Shown piece after piece: positions 9,078 through 19,655 of a stretch of 64,000 nt of DNA (position 1 is its first letter; the number at the start of each line of letters is the position of its first letter). The position numbers were made by a program, and so were the translations under genes. The notes under the pieces are model-generated. The model was given only the letters and a program-made list of their open reading frames with translations, was not told the DNA's origin and ran no database searches. The DNA is taken from NCBI GenBank assembly GCA_032716605.1, contig CM064530.1, positions 4,452,533 through 4,516,532 on the forward strand. Reading direction: 5' to 3'. This DNA comes from Paralithodes platypus. Taxonomy: Eukaryota > Arthropoda > Malacostraca > Decapoda > Lithodidae.

Positions 9078-9990
9078 AATTAATGGTATCCAGTATTAAT
9101 TAGTAAGGAGTGTTGGTGATGGTGTACAATTCATCTGTCAGTGTCTGTCTGTCTGTACGTCAGTGTACGTATGTCTCTTATGTATGTCTTTCACTGTGTC
9201 TGTTTAATGATTTCTTGGAATTAATGGTATCCAGTATTAATTAGTAAGGAGTGTTGTTGTTGTTCCCCAAGCTGCCTGGCCGAACAACCCCAAGGCCCCG
9301 AGCAAGACCAAGGCCATAACCGAGCGCCCCCACAGAACCCTCCCAGCCGACCACAATAAAGCATGGGTGACCGAAGCCACTCCATGGCGGGGAGCTGAGG
9401 AGGGCTACAGAAACGCCCGGGAAACCAAAGCCCCACCCAGGGCCCTGTGCCCCTCAGCAATTATGAAGAGAAAGAGGGGCAAAGGAAAAAATGTGACGCT
9501 TTGGCTTCCAATCTTGGTAGATTGGGAGGTCAATCCACGGAAGAGACGCCGTCACTTGAGATCTAGAAAATATATAAGTAAAAAAAGGAACAGTCAGAGT
9601 AAGCTATGGGTATGGCAGAGTTCGCTCAGTTCTCACTCTGATAGACCAGCCCATCACCACATGACTAGAACCCAATCCTCTCAGCATCAGCTAGGAAAGG
9701 CCCTAGAAAGCCGCCTTTGGCGGGGGGATAGCTCCCCTATTTCAACCCCTTTCGGGGTTGGGCACCCGCCAAGTAAGGAGTGTTGGTGAGGGTATATAAT
9801 GCTTCTGTCTGTCTGTCTGTCTGTCTGTACGTCTGTGTATGTCTGTCTCTTATGTATGATTTTCACTGTGTTATATCTGTTCTTGTAATTAATGGTATCC
9901 AGTATTAATTAGTAAGGAGTGTTGGTGACGGTGTATTATGCATCTCTCTGTACGTCTGTGTATGGCTGTCCTTCTTACTGTCTGTACAGT
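9078..9990 (+). repeat. 140 bp minisatellite (about 2.6 units) rich in CTGT
   Basis: Units start with TTAATGGTATCCAGTATTAATTAGTAAGGAGTG at about 9080, 9220 and 9890. After removal of the 529 bp insertion plus its target duplication, the period is 140-141 bp. Each unit holds a (CTGT)n microsatellite. Confidence 0.85.
9257..9771 (-). mobile_element. Retroposon, 515 bp, with 14-bp target-site duplications
   Basis: The insert sits in the second unit of a 140 bp minisatellite, so the empty site is known from its sister units. The direct repeat AGTAAGGAGTGTTG flanks it at 9243-9256 and 9772-9785. On the minus strand it ends in (CAA)n next to the duplication, as expected for target-primed reverse transcription. 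Its minus-strand 5' end can fold: GGCGGG pairs with CCCGCC around two hairpins (CAACCCC-GAAA-GGGGTTG and GGGGA-GCTA-TCCCC). It is GC-rich compared with its surroundings. No recognised reverse transcriptase is present; the open frames run across the borders and are not real genes. It could be a SINE or a truncated LINE. Confidence 0.8.
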
Positions 9991-10081
9991 TGCCCACACA
10001 AGTTCTGTCCCCCGCCTGTTTTTGTGTATGGTAATATAAATAGTATGACTGAATTACGCAGTTCTGTAGTTTTCTTCACTC

Positions 10082-10412
10082 CTACGTTTGTCTTTGCCTC
10101 CCCCCCCCCCCCACCACCTCTCTCTCTCTCTATCTCTCTCTCTCTCTCTCTTATACAAAACATCACATTTAAACCGAGTACTGTATATTTCGTAGATCTA
10201 TTCAGCATTCCATTTTGTATTTTTTCCCTCTCCCCATATCTCCCCCCACCCTCGGCCCCACCTCTCTATCTCCCTTCATCTCTGAGCACAAAGGCACATA
10301 CAAAACTATTGCATATAAAGTGAAGAATCGGGAGTTCAATGCACCATTCTGTTCACTGTTTTTATATTCCGTTCTCGTTCTCTCTCTCTCTCTCTCTCTG
10401 CGTGTGTGTGTA
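10082..10412. repeat. Microsatellite cluster (C)n, (TC)n, (GT)n
   Basis: Poly-C at about 10099, (TC)n at 10120-10151, a C/T-rich stretch at 10227-10290 and (TC)n with (GT)n at 10378-10412. Translations in this area are low-complexity artefacts. Confidence 0.85.
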
Positions 10413-10450
10413 GCTGTCGTTTAAAGCTACATATTTAAGAAAAACAAAAC

Positions 10451-10635
10451 AAAAACGGATTACATTACGTCTACATTATCATTATGTAGCTTACAATGGG
10501 CCTCCAAGAACTAGCAGGCTTCGAACGACCTTACTTAATCCTTTTCACTACCACAGATCCTTCTTAAACTGCCCAAAATCGTCTAAAAGTAGCTAGAATA
10601 TAATTAAAAAGACCTCCCACACCTGAAGAGGTTAA
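10451..10635 (+). mobile_element. TTAA MITE family A, degenerate
   Basis: Internal blocks CAGGCTTCGAAC, CACTACCACAGATCCTTCTTAAACTG and AAAATCGTCTAAAA lead to the right end CCTGAAGAGGTTAA. The left end is diverged. Confidence 0.6.
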
Positions 10636-11002
10636 AACACAGGTCACGCATGTTGGTTAAACCCCGACTCTTCACCTCTTCCTCCAGTTTCCTTCCTCAC
10701 CCACTATTAACTTCCTCTGTCCCCCTCCTTGCTTCGAGGTATTGGTGTTCTTTTATTTATAAATTATTATTGTACTTAATTTCCACATAGCGATTTTGAT
10801 TAGTTGTTTTGTCTTTTTACTGTGTTCGTATAAGTTTTGGTTTGTTTAATTTGCAAGTTTTACATTATAATCAATTGTTGTCTTTTTTTACGTTCGCAAT
10901 ATCAATGGGTATCTGTGTTTCTTGAAAACACTATTACCAACTCTAAAAATACCCCACAGTGGTGGTAATGGGAATAAACAATAAGCAAACGAAACAGATT
11001 AG
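10636..11002. other. No recognised feature
   Basis: AT-rich sequence with a pyrimidine-rich start. I see no coding frame, RNA gene or repeat shared with the rest of the window. Confidence 0.4.
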
Positions 11003-11115
11003 TTAGTTAAAATAGGGTTTAAGAGGTTATCAACCCTTCTGGATTATTATGCCAGCACACTGTAAGTCAAAGAATAGCGTCAGGACTGGAGCCCCCTTTC
11101 AAGAACTCCAGTCCC
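11003..11115 (+). repeat. Family I repeat, copy 2
   Basis: GTTAGTTAAAATAGGG start, TATCAACCCTTCTGGATTATT, GCCAGCACACTGTAAGTCAA and GGAGCCCCCTTTCAAGAACTCC. This is one of the most complete copies. Confidence 0.7.
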
Positions 11116-11263
11116 TTGGTGAACAGGCTAGATCAACACCAACAACCCCCCCCCCCCCCTCTCCCCTTCACAACTCCAAACAAAGAAATCAACAACAAAG
11201 AATCGCTTCCGAGTATTAGTCAAACATTCGAGATGCAATGGGAAAACTCTCGCAGAGGGTTAG

Positions 11264-11586
11264 TTGAGGGGAGATGGGTCGTTTTTCTGCCCCCCCCCTT
11301 CTTCCTCATGTTTAGCCCCATTATTTTTCAGATTATATGACATTCGGCCCATTAGTTTAGCGATTTTAAGACCTTTCGCCCAATTTCTCATGCCTTTCGT
11401 GCCATTTAGGAGTAGATTTTTTTCCTGGGGAGCGATAGCGAGCCTGTAATATTAGGAGGGACCGGACTTCGGCCGGTACTCTACCGAAAAATGTACAAAT
11501 ATATCTTGAAAGGGGGTCCAGCGAGGTTACAATAAAATACATAATACATAATTAAATCGACCAAAAAGTAGCCACTACCCCCTTAA
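11264..11586 (+). mobile_element. TTAA MITE family F, internally shortened
   Basis: Starts with a mutated TTGAGGGGAGATGGG and ends with CCACTACCCCCTTAA. The CTGGGGAGCGATAGCGAGCC core and CGGACTTCGGCCGG are present. The last TTAA is shared with the family B element that follows. Confidence 0.8.
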
Positions 11587-11817
11587 CCCTCTCACGACCA
11601 TATGACGCAGAGGTTGCCAGATTAGCAATAAGAAATAGAGTTCTCTCACTCTTATAATTACCTCTCCAAAATTAGCTTTCTGCCCACAGCTAACTCAAAG
11701 ACAACTGCAGAGGTAAAAGTAACTAAACTAAAGGTTTCTAAATTCCCCTGATGGTAACAAAGGCTTTAAAGTATCCCTAATAGGCTCAAAATTGCGTCAA
11801 GAACGTGAGAGGGTTAA
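11583..11817 (+). mobile_element. TTAA MITE family B, copy 1
   Basis: TTAACCCTCTCACGACC and CGTGAGAGGGTTAA ends, 235 bp. Internal CGCAGAGGTTGCCAGATTAG, TAGAGTTCTCTCACTCTTAT and GCTTTAAAGTATCCC are shared with the copies nested in family A at 28233 and 47739. Confidence 0.88.
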
Positions 11818-11866
11818 CTCTTTATGAATCATATTAGATTAGATAAGTCACCTCTTACTCATCTAC

Positions 11867-12079
11867 TTAACCCCTTCTGTACCGGTGCCGTTCTTTTAAC
11901 TTTATTATGGCTACTATTAGACGATTTTATTCAGTTATAAAGGGCCTCCAGCAATTCACAGGCTTACAACTATCTCACTTAACCCGTTTTACTACAACAT
12001 ATCCTTCTTAATCTACACAACATCGCTTAAATATAGCTAGAAGAAAACTAAAAAGACGATCCGGTACAGAAGGGGTTAA
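11867..12079 (+). mobile_element. TTAA MITE family A, full copy
   Basis: TTAACCCCTTCTGTACCGGTG and GATCCGGTACAGAAGGGGTTAA. The inner arms ACTATTAGACGATTTTATTCAG and the complementary right arm are intact; 213 bp. Confidence 0.9.
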
Positions 12080-12151
12080 TGTTTCCTTTCTACACTATTG
12101 TTTGACTCTACTCTCTCAGAATACTGTTTCTCATCTACCAACTCTACAGAA

Positions 12152-12662
12152 AGAAACCCTATTCAGTGTAGGTGACATCCTTTTCATTATTTGCTTGGGT
12201 ATATTCAGCTTTGGATGGACGTCTAGGCTACAAATAATAACAAATTAAATGGTTACAGATTATCTCAATTAATCCTATTAGCCAACATATATCCTTCCTA
12301 AGCTTCATAAAATATCTACCAATTAAAAGGCTACATATTATCTCAATTAATCCTATTAGCTACCATATATAATTCCAAAGTGTGTCAAACCGGAGCAATT
12401 TTGTGTAAAGACTTAAATGAATATGAGATGGAATACAAGAAAATTAACATAAAATAGCATTGTTTTGGCCATTCTATCGCTTCCAAAGACATCATTTTAA
12501 CTATACATAAGCATTGTGTCTTTACAGTATATATCCAATAATAAAGACACAAATTAAAGGACTTGCTATTCGTTTGACACCCTGATTCCAAAGCTTCAAA
12601 AAATCGTCAAAAATGTATCTAAAATCATATTAAAAAGACGTCACCGGTATCGAAAGACTTAA
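12152..12662 (+). mobile_element. TTAA MITE family A with duplication and hAT-like insertion
   Basis: The left end is eroded (CCCTATTCAGTGTAGGTGAC); the right end is GACGTCACCGGTATC-GAAAGACTTAA. The segment ATTATCTCAATTAATCCTATTAG is duplicated (about 12258 and 12326), and a hAT-like element (12381-12584) is inserted in the right arm. Confidence 0.75.
12381..12584 (+). mobile_element. hAT-like MITE family C, copy 1 (nested in A)
   Basis: The ends TGTGTCAAACC and GTTTGACACCCTG are inverted. The 9-bp sequence ATTCCAAAG flanks both sides (12372-12380 and 12585-12593), a target-site duplication of family A sequence. Ends resembling CAGGGTGTCAAAC with an 8-9 bp duplication fit hAT elements. Confidence 0.75.
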
Positions 12663-12926
12663 CAAACAGGAATAATTGTACACACATTCGAGAGCTGGAA
12701 GGGAAAAATTCTCAGGAAAGGTTGAGTAACTATTTATGAAAGGTGCTCGAGGTAAATGAAGGCGCCACTGAAGCACCGATACTCCAATGCCAGATTCCGT
12801 TTGAAGTGTCTCGGGGCTTCACTTTGTTTCGGTAAAGGTGCTTCACTCAAGAGGTCTCGGATGTTTCTCGCATTGGGAGGCTGTGTTTGAAGAACTCTCT
12901 CTCTCTCTCTCTCTCTAAATATATAA

Positions 12927-13246
12927 TTAAGGGGAGATGGGCGTATTTATTTGCTTATTGTTTTATATTTTTATTAATTTTAGTTTCCTCCCTAGACCTC
13001 CATCAACCTGTACAAAAAAAAAAAAATAAAATAAAAAAATACCCTTCAACCCGGCCGAAGGCCGTTTACTCTTAAATGTACAGGATTGCTATCGCTCGCC
13101 AGGAAAAAATAGACACATTAATGGCACGAAAGGTCTTAATATTGACAAAGTCTTAGAATCGCCAAACTAATGGGCCGAACGTCTTAAAATCTAAAAACCA
13201 ATGAGGCTAAACACGAGGGAGAAGGGGGCCAGGAACCCCCCCTCAA
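12927..13246 (-). mobile_element. TTAA MITE family F, reverse orientation
   Basis: TTAAGGGGAGATGGGCG start, TAGTTTCCTCCCTAGACCTCC, CGGCCGAAGGCCG, ATTGCTATCGCTCGCC and CACATTAATGGCACG, ending in a mutated CCCCCCTCAA. (CT)n lies just upstream at 12897-12916. Confidence 0.8.
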
Positions 13247-13274
13247 TGATCTAATACTGTACATGCAGAGTTCT

Positions 13275-13760
13275 TGTATGGGGGGGGGGGGGGGATAGGA
13301 TGAAGTATGTTTGCCAGTGAACGGTGAATAATATGAAAATGTGAAGAAACCAAGAGTAATGGAATGAATGTGTGAATGACAGGTAAATGGATAATAGGGT
13401 GAACATGTGAAAATAATGAAGAGTATTACAGCGAATGTGTGAATGAGAGAGACGGGATGATGAATATTAGCACGGGAATGTGAAGAAATTAATAACAACA
13501 AATGTGTGAATGGAAGAGAGGAAGATTGATAAAAGTATGAGAATGTGAAGACATGAAGAGAAACAGAATGAGAGAGAGAGAATATGCAGTAGCTCGAGAA
13601 TTTGAATAAATGAAGAGTAATAAAACGAATGTATGAGAGTTACAAAGAATACTTAGTATCTCAAAGACCTTTGTTACATTCATTACAGAGAGAGAGAGGG
13701 AGAGAGGAATGTAAAGAAGTGAAGATCAATAAAACAAAGGTGTGAACGACATGACACAAA
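13275..13760. repeat. Degenerate minisatellite (GAATGTGTGAATGA type)
   Basis: Repeating AATGTGTGAATGA / AATGTGAAGA / AATGAAGAGTA words at spacings of about 60-80 bp, with (GA)n patches and poly-G at 13279. Minus-strand open frames over this stretch are products of the repeat. Confidence 0.7.
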
Positions 13761-14334
13761 CGTAAGACACCAACAGACAATAATACCACTCCTTCATATA
13801 ACACAAACTGCCCTCAGGCTTTTGAGTAGGTGTGGTGTGGAGGAAATAAGACAATAGAAATATCATATGAGGTTATACAATCAGTCAGTAGCCAGCCCTT
13901 ACTCCTACAAGGGGTAAGGAGGATCAGCAAGAGCCACGAGAAGGAAACATAGGTGACAGAAGAACACATATAACAGTTTGCCCGCAAAAAGCAAGCACAC
14001 TAACATTCAGAAGCACCAATCACTCATCAGCCCCCGAAATCAATGGCTTCACCTCAGATGTTATACATATTATTCTTATTTCATTTGTATGCATTGCTAT
14101 AACGGATTCTGCGTTTTCGCTGCGTGTTTCCAGATTTGTTTGAACATTTATTCTTATCAATTTGACTACACTAAATCATTATGGGTACCGTATGAAGAGG
14201 ATAATCAAAGTGTCCATAATAGTCTACGAATACATACAACATAAATACATACATACAACCTACATACATAGGCTACACACATACATACATAATTAATAGG
14301 CTAATTGAGACCGTAATATATAGTGACTGATAAT
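13761..14334. other. No recognised feature
   Basis: Mixed sequence with a CATA-rich patch around 14235-14290. An 88-residue plus-strand open frame (13978-14244) lacks recognisable motifs, and I see no splice or promoter context. Confidence 0.35.
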
Positions 14335-15235
14335 TCATGAGGTGAGTGTGGGAGTAAGAATATGATTAACTGTAAACTGATTAAGTGTATGAGTGATGAG
14401 TGAGTGTAAGTGTGCCTGGCTGAATACATATGTGAGTGAGTATGTAGGAATGAATAAGAGATTGATACGAGTCAAAGTGTGATAGTATGAGTAAGTCAGA
14501 GATAGTGAGTTTAAAAGAGCCTGGCTGAATAAATATGTGGGAGCGTGTATGTAGGAATGAATGAGAAAATTATATGATTCAAAGTACCGGTACCAGTGTA
14601 TGAGTAAGTCAGAGCTAGTGAGTTTAAGAGCGCCTAGTTGAATAAATATGTGAGTGTCTATGTAGGAATGAATGAGAGAGAATTATATGATTCAAAGTAC
14701 CAGTGTATGAGTAAGTCAGAGATAGTGAGTTTAAGAGCGCCTAGTTGAATACATATGTGAGAGTGTGTGTAGGGACGAGTGCGAGAGAATGATCTGAGTC
14801 AAAGTGTGATTGTATGAGTAAGCCAGAGCTAGTGAGTTAAGAGCGCCTGGCTGAATAAATATGAGAGTTTGTATGTAGGAATGAATGAGATAGAATTATA
14901 TGAGTCAAAGTGTGAGTAGGTATGAGTTGAGTGTACATTTATAAACGAGTAAGAGAATATTGAGTAGAGCTGTGAGTAGGAATGAGTATGTAAATTTAGA
15001 AACGAGTGAGAGAATATTATGAGTCAAAGTGTGAATATGTGTGAGTGGGTGTAAATGTATATACGAGTGAGAGAATAATATGAGTCAAAGTGTGAGTAGG
15101 TATGAGTATGCAAATTTAGAAACGAATGAAATAATATTATGAGTCAAAGTGTCAATAGTATGAGTTGCGTGTAAATATATATACGAGTGAGATAATACGA
15201 GTCAAAGTGTGAGGATGAATAAGTATGAGTGAGGT
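14335..15235 (+). repeat. Degenerate minisatellite, units of about 75-115 bp
   Basis: Recurrent AGTCAGAG-TAGTGAGTTTAAGAGCGCCT, TGAATAAATATGTGAGTG, TATGTAGGAATGAATGAG and TATGAGTCAAAGTGTGA words. The later part (14930-15210) uses shorter units with ACGAGTGAGAGAATA. Probably a locally amplified sequence that has diverged. Confidence 0.8.
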
Positions 15236-15576
15236 AGGTAAGTAGGTGATATTTACCGAACTGCCTTACTTCCTCTTTGGCCTTATAGCATAGTTGTTGA
15301 TGATGGTATTCAGTGTGGGGAGTCAGCCATGGGGTGCTCTCTTTCTCTCTCTCTCTCTCGTAAATCATGTTTTATTTTCATTAAATCTGTGCAGTGCCCG
15401 TCTCTCTTTTCCTCTTCCTCCTCCTCCTTTATCTCCCCCCCCCCCCCCCCTCCCACACACACACACAACATTCACTCACTCACTCACTCTCTCTCTGCCT
15501 CCCTCCCCTCTCATGTTTCTAGTATCCATCATATTGTGTTAATTTAACCTATTCAGTGCCCGCCAATCTAGTCTCT
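15236..15576. other. Microsatellite-rich spacer
   Basis: (TC)n at 15340-15358, poly-C at 15436-15450, (CA)n and (CACT)n at 15452-15490. It also contains TTAACCTATTCAGTGCCCG at 15541, which resembles a TTAA-element end. Confidence 0.6.
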
Positions 15577-15677
15577 CGTTTCTCCTCCACCTCCAGTCCT
15601 GACGCTATTCTTGACTTACAGTGTAGCTAAATAATCCAGAAGGGTTGATAGCCTCTGAAGTAATATTTTAACTAACT
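15577..15677 (-). repeat. Family I repeat, copy 3 (reverse)
   Basis: CTCCAGTCCTGACGCTATTCTTGACTTACAGTGT, AATCCAGAAGGGTTGATAGCCTC and TTTTAACTAAC, the reverse complement of the copies at 11003 and 1561. Confidence 0.65.
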
Positions 15678-15756
15678 CTCCACATCCCAAGTTTCTAGTA
15701 TCCTTCATATTTTTTGTCATTTAACCTTTACAGTGCCCATCTCCCTTTTCCTTCTG

Positions 15757-15760
<4 letters not shown>

Positions 15761-15801
<41 letters not shown>
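15761..15801 (+). repeat. (TC)n microsatellite
   Basis: About 20 TC repeats directly before the duplicated SINE block. Confidence 0.95.
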
Positions 15802-15804
<3 letters not shown>

Positions 15805-16002
15805 ATAATAATTGATATTGGTTCAGGAGTGATTATCGAGAGGACTTCCCTAGTGGTTAAGGCCCCATTAATTGCTCTTTCCATTCACATATGCATAGCC
15901 TACGTGAGTTGCAGTTTGGATGTGTGTACATGCTTAGATTGATATGCAGGATTCGAAGTTGCATAATAAATCGTAGGCAGTGTCCACCATCCTTTAACTG
16001 TC

Positions 16003-16075
16003 TTCGTGGTGCGATGCATAAGGTGTTGATTTTCGGTGTGAGCATCCTGGGTTCGAATCCACGGACTGCCACATG
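16003..16075 (+). repeat. tRNA-derived SINE head, copy 1
   Basis: CTTCGTGGTGCGATGCATAAGG (A-box-like) and CCTGGGTTCGAATCCACGG (B box/T arm), followed by ACTGCCACATGTG. The cloverleaf is imperfect. A diverged copy lies in reverse at 49058-49185. Confidence 0.6.
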
Positions 16076-16329
16076 TGTTTGTAAATTTCATAAATCGATT
16101 TTAGGAGTATAGTTGGTTGTAGGAAGGAACATAATAATTGATATTGGTTCAGGAGTGATTTATCGAGAGGACTTCCCTAGTGGTAAAGGCCCCATTAATT
16201 GCTCTTTCCATTCACATATGCATAGCCTACGTGAGTTGCAGTTGGGATGTGTGTACATGCTTAGATTGATATGCAGGATTCGAAGTTGCATAATAAATCG
16301 TAGGCAGTGTCCACCATCCTTTAACTGTC

Positions 16330-16402
16330 TTCGTGGTGCGATGCATAAGGTGTTGATTTTCGGTGTGAGCATCCTGGGTTCGAATCCACGGACTGCCACA
16401 TG
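16330..16402 (+). repeat. tRNA-derived SINE head, copy 2
   Basis: Identical over its A-box-like and B-box segments to the copy at 16003, as part of the 327 bp duplication. Confidence 0.6.
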
Positions 16403-16710
16403 TGTTTGTAAATTTCATAAATCGATTTTAGGAGTATAGTTGGTTGTTGGAAGGAACATAATAATATAATCCCTCTGCGGTTATTTTTGCTAGTATTTTT
16501 GCATTTTTTTCTTCTGAACAGACCTGAAAATACTTTGTATACAAATACAGTGAAGCAGTAAATATTTTGGTTTCGTATTCCTTCCATCCATTTTTCTCAA
16601 TACAAAGGACCTACTACTGTATATCCGTGCATAGAAAGTGAATGCAGTTTTACTTTGATTTACACACAAACATTTTCCTTCAATCTGTAGGCCTATATAT
16701 CTCCCAATTT

Positions 16711-16711
16711 A

Positions 16712-16763
<52 letters not shown>
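16711..16763 (+). repeat. Compound (TC)n(TA)n microsatellite
   Basis: (TC)13-14 running straight into (TA)12. Confidence 0.95.
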
Positions 16764-17154
16764 ACCAAAAATCAATACAACCAAACAAAAGCTACTAGTT
16801 TTGGTTGTCTTGTATTTCTCCTCTCTTTTCTCCCGCCCTTTTCTCCACAACAAAGGCACTGGTAAATTAATGCATATAAAGTGATTGGTCCGCCGCTCTA
16901 TTCAACAACCGGGTTTCTATTTTTACTTACTCTCTTTCAATCACTCACTACTCACTCACACTAACTCTCATTCAGATTTTCTACTTGATTTCCCGATTTC
17001 CATTTCCATATTAATTTTCTTTCACTCACTCTCTCTCTCTCTCATTGTTGTTATTAATTGCTTCACATAAAATCTGTCTCCTTCCTCTCTCTCTCTCTTT
17101 GCATAATATTGGCCATTTTTCACTCATGACACTCCCTCTTATCAGTGACTTCCT

Positions 17155-17345
17155 CCCCTCTCAGCATCATCATCATCATCATCATCCCGCTATCTTTACC
17201 AGTATTTTATGTGCTTATCTTCCTTCCCTTCCTCCCTGCTTCCTCGAATCGTATCTCCTCCACAACACACACACACAGTACACACTCACTCTCTCTCTCT
17301 CTCTCTCGTACACTTTCTTCTCTATCTCACTCAATTTCTCTCTCT
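17155..17345 (+). repeat. (CAT)n, (CA)n and (TC)n cluster
   Basis: (CAT)7 at about 17166-17187, (CA)n at 17263-17278 and (TC)n at 17288-17308, in a pyrimidine-rich stretch that opens overlapping false reading frames. Confidence 0.85.
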
Positions 17346-17543
17346 AAACATGAAAGCAGAATCAGGCTCATTCTCGACTCGATTCACTTGTTTCAATTCA
17401 CCACTAAGGAAGTTGGAGTCGTATATTTCGATATTTAGCAGAGATACAACAATGGGAAGAAATGGCACTACCCCTTGAATATCTGAATGGAGATAATACT
17501 CACACGAAGGAAAGAGGTTTCCTTGTAAGGGGACGATAGTCTC

Positions 17544-17612
17544 ACCTTTCCTATACGGTACTCACGTCGTGTCATTTTTAGTATGACGACATAACATGCA
17601 TATAGGAAAGGT
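17544..17612. repeat. Short perfect-armed hairpin
   Basis: ACCTTTCCTATA (17544-17555) and TATAGGAAAGGT (17601-17612) are exact inverses. An inner pair GTCGTGTCAT / ATGACGAC surrounds a TTTTAGT loop. Possibly a tiny MITE. Confidence 0.7.
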
Positions 17613-17972
17613 AAGCATGATGACGCATGTCTTAATTTTATTCTGACTATAATTAAACAATTGCATTCAGCTAAAAATAAACTACCTCGATAATCACATA
17701 ATTCTTTTTCGGTATATTTATTATCTCATTTTACATTACCGGTATCCTTCGTTTTCTTCCGTTTATTAACTTTAGATCATTAATTCCTCATCAGTTATTC
17801 CCGTAAGTTTTTCCCGATTCTCCCTTCTTCATATCCAGGTATATTTTCTTAATTATAACTTTCTAATGTCCTCTTCACTCTCTTCTCTTTTATTATCTTA
17901 ATTGTTCTTCATTTCATTATTTTTGTTTCATTTTCTTCAGTAGTTTTCTAATTTGTAACTCTCCATTAGTCT
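17613..17972. other. No recognised feature
   Basis: AT- and T-rich sequence without a coding frame or a repeat that I can match. Confidence 0.4.
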
Positions 17973-18185
17973 TTAACCTTTTCTGTACCGGTAACGTCTT
18001 TTACATTTTATTCAGGCTACTTTTAGTGATTTTATTCAGTTTAAAAGGGGGCTCGAGCAATTAACAGGTTTCGAACTATCTCACTTAACCCTTTTTACTA
18101 TCATATATCTTCCTTAACTGCACAAAATCATCTAAATATAGCAAGAAATAAAATATAAAGACGTCGCCGGTACAGAAGGGGTTAA
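17973..18185 (+). mobile_element. TTAA MITE family A, full copy
   Basis: TTAACCTTTTCTGTACCGGTA and CGCCGGTACAGAAGGGGTTAA ends, 213 bp. Central CAATTAACAGGTTTCGAACTATCTCACTTAACCC marks the plus orientation. Confidence 0.9.
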
Positions 18186-18582
18186 CCTTTTGATTGTGAT
18201 TTTTGTTATGCATAATAAAGTTGACTAGTCCGTCATTTTACCTGTCGGAAAATTCAACTAACCACCTGATTTCTTACTTAATGGAATGAAACTGAAACAA
18301 CGGAAAATTAGCAGTCCTTTTATCATATGGCGGAGAATTCAATACTTTAAAATTAAGTTAAAGATGAGGGTGGATAGACAGGTTGGGGAGGTACAGGTAT
18401 TCGAATAAAATCCTTTCGAGTCAGCCAGAGCTCAATAGACAAGGAAAATATAACAATGTCAGTTTGAGTCTCACCTATCATATTTATAATTTATAGAAAT
18501 ACAATTGTTATTATTTTAACGTATTGCACTGTAATATATTTGCAGAATGTATTACGATATGTAAACGTACTGAATGTACCGG
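18186..18582. other. No recognised feature
   Basis: AT-rich spacer. Nothing coding or repeated elsewhere in the window was identified. Confidence 0.4.
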
Positions 18583-18778
18583 TACAGTCGGCCTAATAAG
18601 TGATGTCTCGGCACCAAGTATGTTTTGATCAATAATTGGTATCAGCAATATCTGATTTATTCGTTTCGAGTGTGTGCCTACACTTACCCACCGTATTCAA
18701 CATCTGAGACATTAATACAGTCCAGAACGTGCCAAACGTAATGACAGCTGAGACATGACCTATTAGCGCTACCGTACA
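18583..18778 (+). mobile_element. MITE family K, copy 2
   Basis: CAGTCGGCCTAATAAGTGATGTCTCGGC on the left and AGCTGAGACATGACCTATTAGCGC on the right form inverted ends. About 196 bp, with internal blocks shared with 8474 and 43781. Confidence 0.8.
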
Positions 18779-18891
18779 GTAAACTAATCCTATATCATAA
18801 CACACGAATTAGGACCTGCAATATAAATGTATGTGGCTCTCACCAGTATTCCAGGGTTTGATTGCCTGTCTAACCTTTCCAATACAAGGAA

Positions 18892-19003
18892 CTGGGGTTC
18901 TCGCAGATAGGCTCCAGCCCTGACGTTATTCTTGAATTACAGTGTGCTGGCTTAATAATCCAATATGGTTGATAGCTTCTGAAGTCCTATTTTAACTAAC
19001 AGA
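18892..19003 (-). repeat. Family I repeat, copy 4 (reverse)
   Basis: GGGTTCTCGCAGATAGGCTCCAGCCCTGACG, TTACAGTGTGCTGGCTTAATAATCC and TTTTAACTAAC. Confidence 0.65.
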
Positions 19004-19316
19004 CTTTTCGATCGTCACGTCATGTCAGATCAACACACAATAACAATTACATATGAAAATAAATAAATTATGGTCAACTCAAAGCTCCTCTCATTCAAAT
19101 TCACCAATCACTTCAGTATGCCAACATAGGCTACCCCAGGGCATCCAGGTTCCCACATTATGAAAAACCTAATAAAGGTAGACCTAGAGTGTAGTAATAA
19201 GCTACTTTGGGTGAATCCCTGATGGGGCATCACGGAAATTGGATGAGGGTAGACATCGACCTCATTGAATATGAATATATAGGGCTAGGCTAAAACAAAA
19301 AATTGGGGGGGGGGGT

Positions 19317-19519
19317 ATTATTAGACGACTTTATTCAGCTCACAAAGGATCTGTGTTAATCATGAGCTAATCGTGATAGTTGTTGACCCTTTCATTTCTA
19401 AAGGTGCTGAACAAAATCGTCTAATTATCTACAGTATATCATGTTTAAACTGAATAAAATAGTTTAATATCAGCCAAAATGTAAATTAACTAACGCTATC
19501 GCATTCTGAAGGGGTGAAG
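19317..19519 (-). mobile_element. TTAA MITE family A, degenerate
   Basis: ATTATTAGACGACTTTATTCAGC, AAGGATCTGTG, TTTAAACTGAATAAAATAGTTTAATA and an eroded right end CATTCTGAAGGGGTGAA. The left end is lost in poly-G. Confidence 0.6.
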
Positions 19520-19655
19520 GTAGATCTGGTCTAGAGTGTAATAATAATCTACTTTGTGTGGATCCCTAGGGGGGTATCCTCGAAATTGGGTGAGGGTAGA
19601 AGTCGACAGAATTAAAGCCCTGACGAGGAAAGGCCTTTAATGAGTTAAGGGGAGG

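Larger units (their letters stand above)
15803..16455 (+). repeat. Tandem duplication of a 327 bp SINE-bearing block
   Basis: Two nearly identical head-to-tail copies (15803-16128 and 16129-16455), each starting ACATAATAATTGATATTGG. Differences are a handful of single bases and indels, so the duplication is recent. Each copy contains a tRNA-like segment. The open frames on both strands repeat because the DNA repeats. Confidence 0.95.

Noticed and set aside
9221..9789. Open frames of 79 and 140 residues on opposite strands
   Set aside because: Both cross the exact borders of the 515 bp retroposon and its target duplication and show no known motifs.
9240..9790. Hammerhead or HDV-like ribozyme at the retroposon 5' end
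   Set aside because: A three-way fold is plausible, but neither the hammerhead core (CTGATGA) nor a clear double pseudoknot could be found, so only a structured end is claimed.
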